In this document: positions 4,604 through 5,063 of the stretch, piece by piece
Position numbering within the stretch: the stretch's first letter is position 1
Layout: every line of letters begins with the position of its first letter
NCBI GenBank assembly: GCA_030432015.1
Contig: JAUIHJ010000622.1
Location: forward strand, 1-5,063
Origin: a bacterium
GTDB taxonomy: Bacteria; Planctomycetota; Planctomycetia; Pirellulales; Pirellulaceae
Direction of reading: 5' to 3'
DNA length: 5,063 nucleotides
Notes under the pieces: generated by a model
Told to the model about the DNA's origin: nothing
Seen by the model: the letters and a program-made list of their open reading frames with translations, nothing else
Databases searched by the model: none
Translations under genes and position numbers: made by a program

Positions 4604-5038
4604 ATGACCGCAGTCTTCGAAAATGGCCGGATTCGCTTTCTCTACCCCGAAAACTGGAAGATGGCGGAGGAGGGGAGCGCTGATACCCCCACCGTCACCA
4701 TCCAAAGTCCCAACAGCGGCTTCTGGACCCTCCTCATGTATACCGAGGAGTACGACCCTGACGAATTGACGCATGAGGTCGTGGCGGCAATGGACGAAGA
4801 ATACGAAGCGCTGGAGTCAAATCCCTTCACCTTGACGCTGGGGGACATCGAATTACCCGGCTACGAAATGTACTTCTCGTGCCTCGACTTGGTCGTCAGC
4901 GCAAAGACGGTGGCCCTGCGGCATCACGATCTAACTTTGGTGATTCTCTGGCAAGCAGAGAGTCGGGACTTTGACGAGCTCGAGCTGGTCTTTCAGGCGA
5001 TCACCCAAAGCATGCTCCAGCCACACCCCGCCGAATAA
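4604..5038 (+). CDS. Hypothetical protein, possibly PsbP/MOG1/DcrB-like fold
   Basis: An acidic 144-residue protein without a signal peptide or membrane segment, so probably cytoplasmic. It opens with FENGRIRFLYPENWKM, a strand followed by a 'YPENW' turn. Then come a short strand TVTIQSP, a helix DELTHEVVAAMDEEYEAL (52-69), a strand pair around GYEMYFSCLDLVVSAKTVAL (86-105), a strand LTLVILWQAE (110-119), and a C-terminal helix DFDELELVFQAITQSM (122-137). This order (YP.nW start, central strands, final 'f..i..S' helix) resembles the PsbP/MOG1/DcrB-like fold. That is an inference from pattern only and gives no function. ATG 4604 is preferred over the in-frame ATG 4496: the extra 36 residues look non-coding, 4496 has no ribosome site, and a promoter candidate lies between them. 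The ribosome site at 4604 is itself weak (AGG, nine bases upstream). Confidence 0.75.
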   Translation: MTAVFENGRIRFLYPENWKMAEEGSADTPTVTIQSPNSGFWTLLMYTEEYDPDELTHEVVAAMDEEYEALESNPFTLTLGDIELPGYEMYFSCLDLVVSAKTVALRHHDLTLVILWQAESRDFDELELVFQAITQSMLQPHPAE

Positions 5039-5046
5039 GGTGCGCA

Positions 5047-5061
5047 TTGCAATTCTTGCAA
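5047..5061 (+). repeat. Tandem TTGCAA hairpin after the last gene
   Basis: TTGCAA occurs at 5047-5052 and 5056-5061 around TTC. Because the hexamer is self-complementary, the two copies also form a 6-bp stem. It starts nine bases after the TAA stop. The window ends two bases later, so its role (for example as the beginning of a terminator) cannot be judged. Confidence 0.25.
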
Positions 5062-5063
5062 AA

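Overview
The window looks like chromosomal DNA from a planctomycete, probably of the Pirellulaceae/Planctomycetaceae kind. Three things suggest this. The first is a small protein (2671-2913, minus) whose core (RRQF.NSHEELS..ARELA.AIDQYK..HRRRFIT.EEML....LGYRK) I recognise as a recurrent planctomycete hypothetical. The second is a two-gene CNNM/CBS locus. The third is moderately high GC with loose gene spacing, weak Shine-Dalgarno sites and non-ATG starts. This is recognition from memory, with no search behind it.

Layout. (1) 2-388 (+): the 3' end of a gene for a coiled-coil protein with one membrane segment; its 5' end lies outside the window. (2) 389-718: a gene-free stretch with three stem-loops, probably the leader or promoter region of the next operon. 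(3) 719-1573 and 1570-2529 (+): two translationally coupled genes (ATGA overlap) of the CorC/HlyC/CNNM class, associated with Mg2+/Co2+ transport. The first has the CBS pair and the C-terminal CorC_HlyC domain but no recognisable CNNM (DUF21) membrane domain. The second has CNNM plus a CBS pair but no CorC_HlyC domain. A hairpin in the 3' end of the first gene hides the Shine-Dalgarno of the second. (4) 2530-2670: a short convergent gap with palindromes. (5) 2671-2913 (-): the 80-residue conserved small protein, with a candidate promoter whose -35 is overlapped by an 18-bp inverted repeat. (6) 3044-4015 (-): a lipoprotein of about seven TPR repeats, probably starting at TTG 4015. (7) 4016-4603: the divergent gap between this gene and the last one, with palindromes and candidate control sites but no convincing gene. 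(8) 4604-5038 (+): a 144-residue protein of unknown function, possibly of the PsbP/MOG1/DcrB-like fold.

Only the CNNM pair clearly works together, as one membrane complex or as two paralogous subunits of a divalent-cation transport system. The other genes look like unlinked housekeeping or hypothetical genes. I see no tRNA, rRNA, CRISPR array, transposase, phage gene or integration site. The most unusual points are the domain split in the CNNM pair, the Shine-Dalgarno-masking hairpin between its genes, and the multi-hairpin leader before it.
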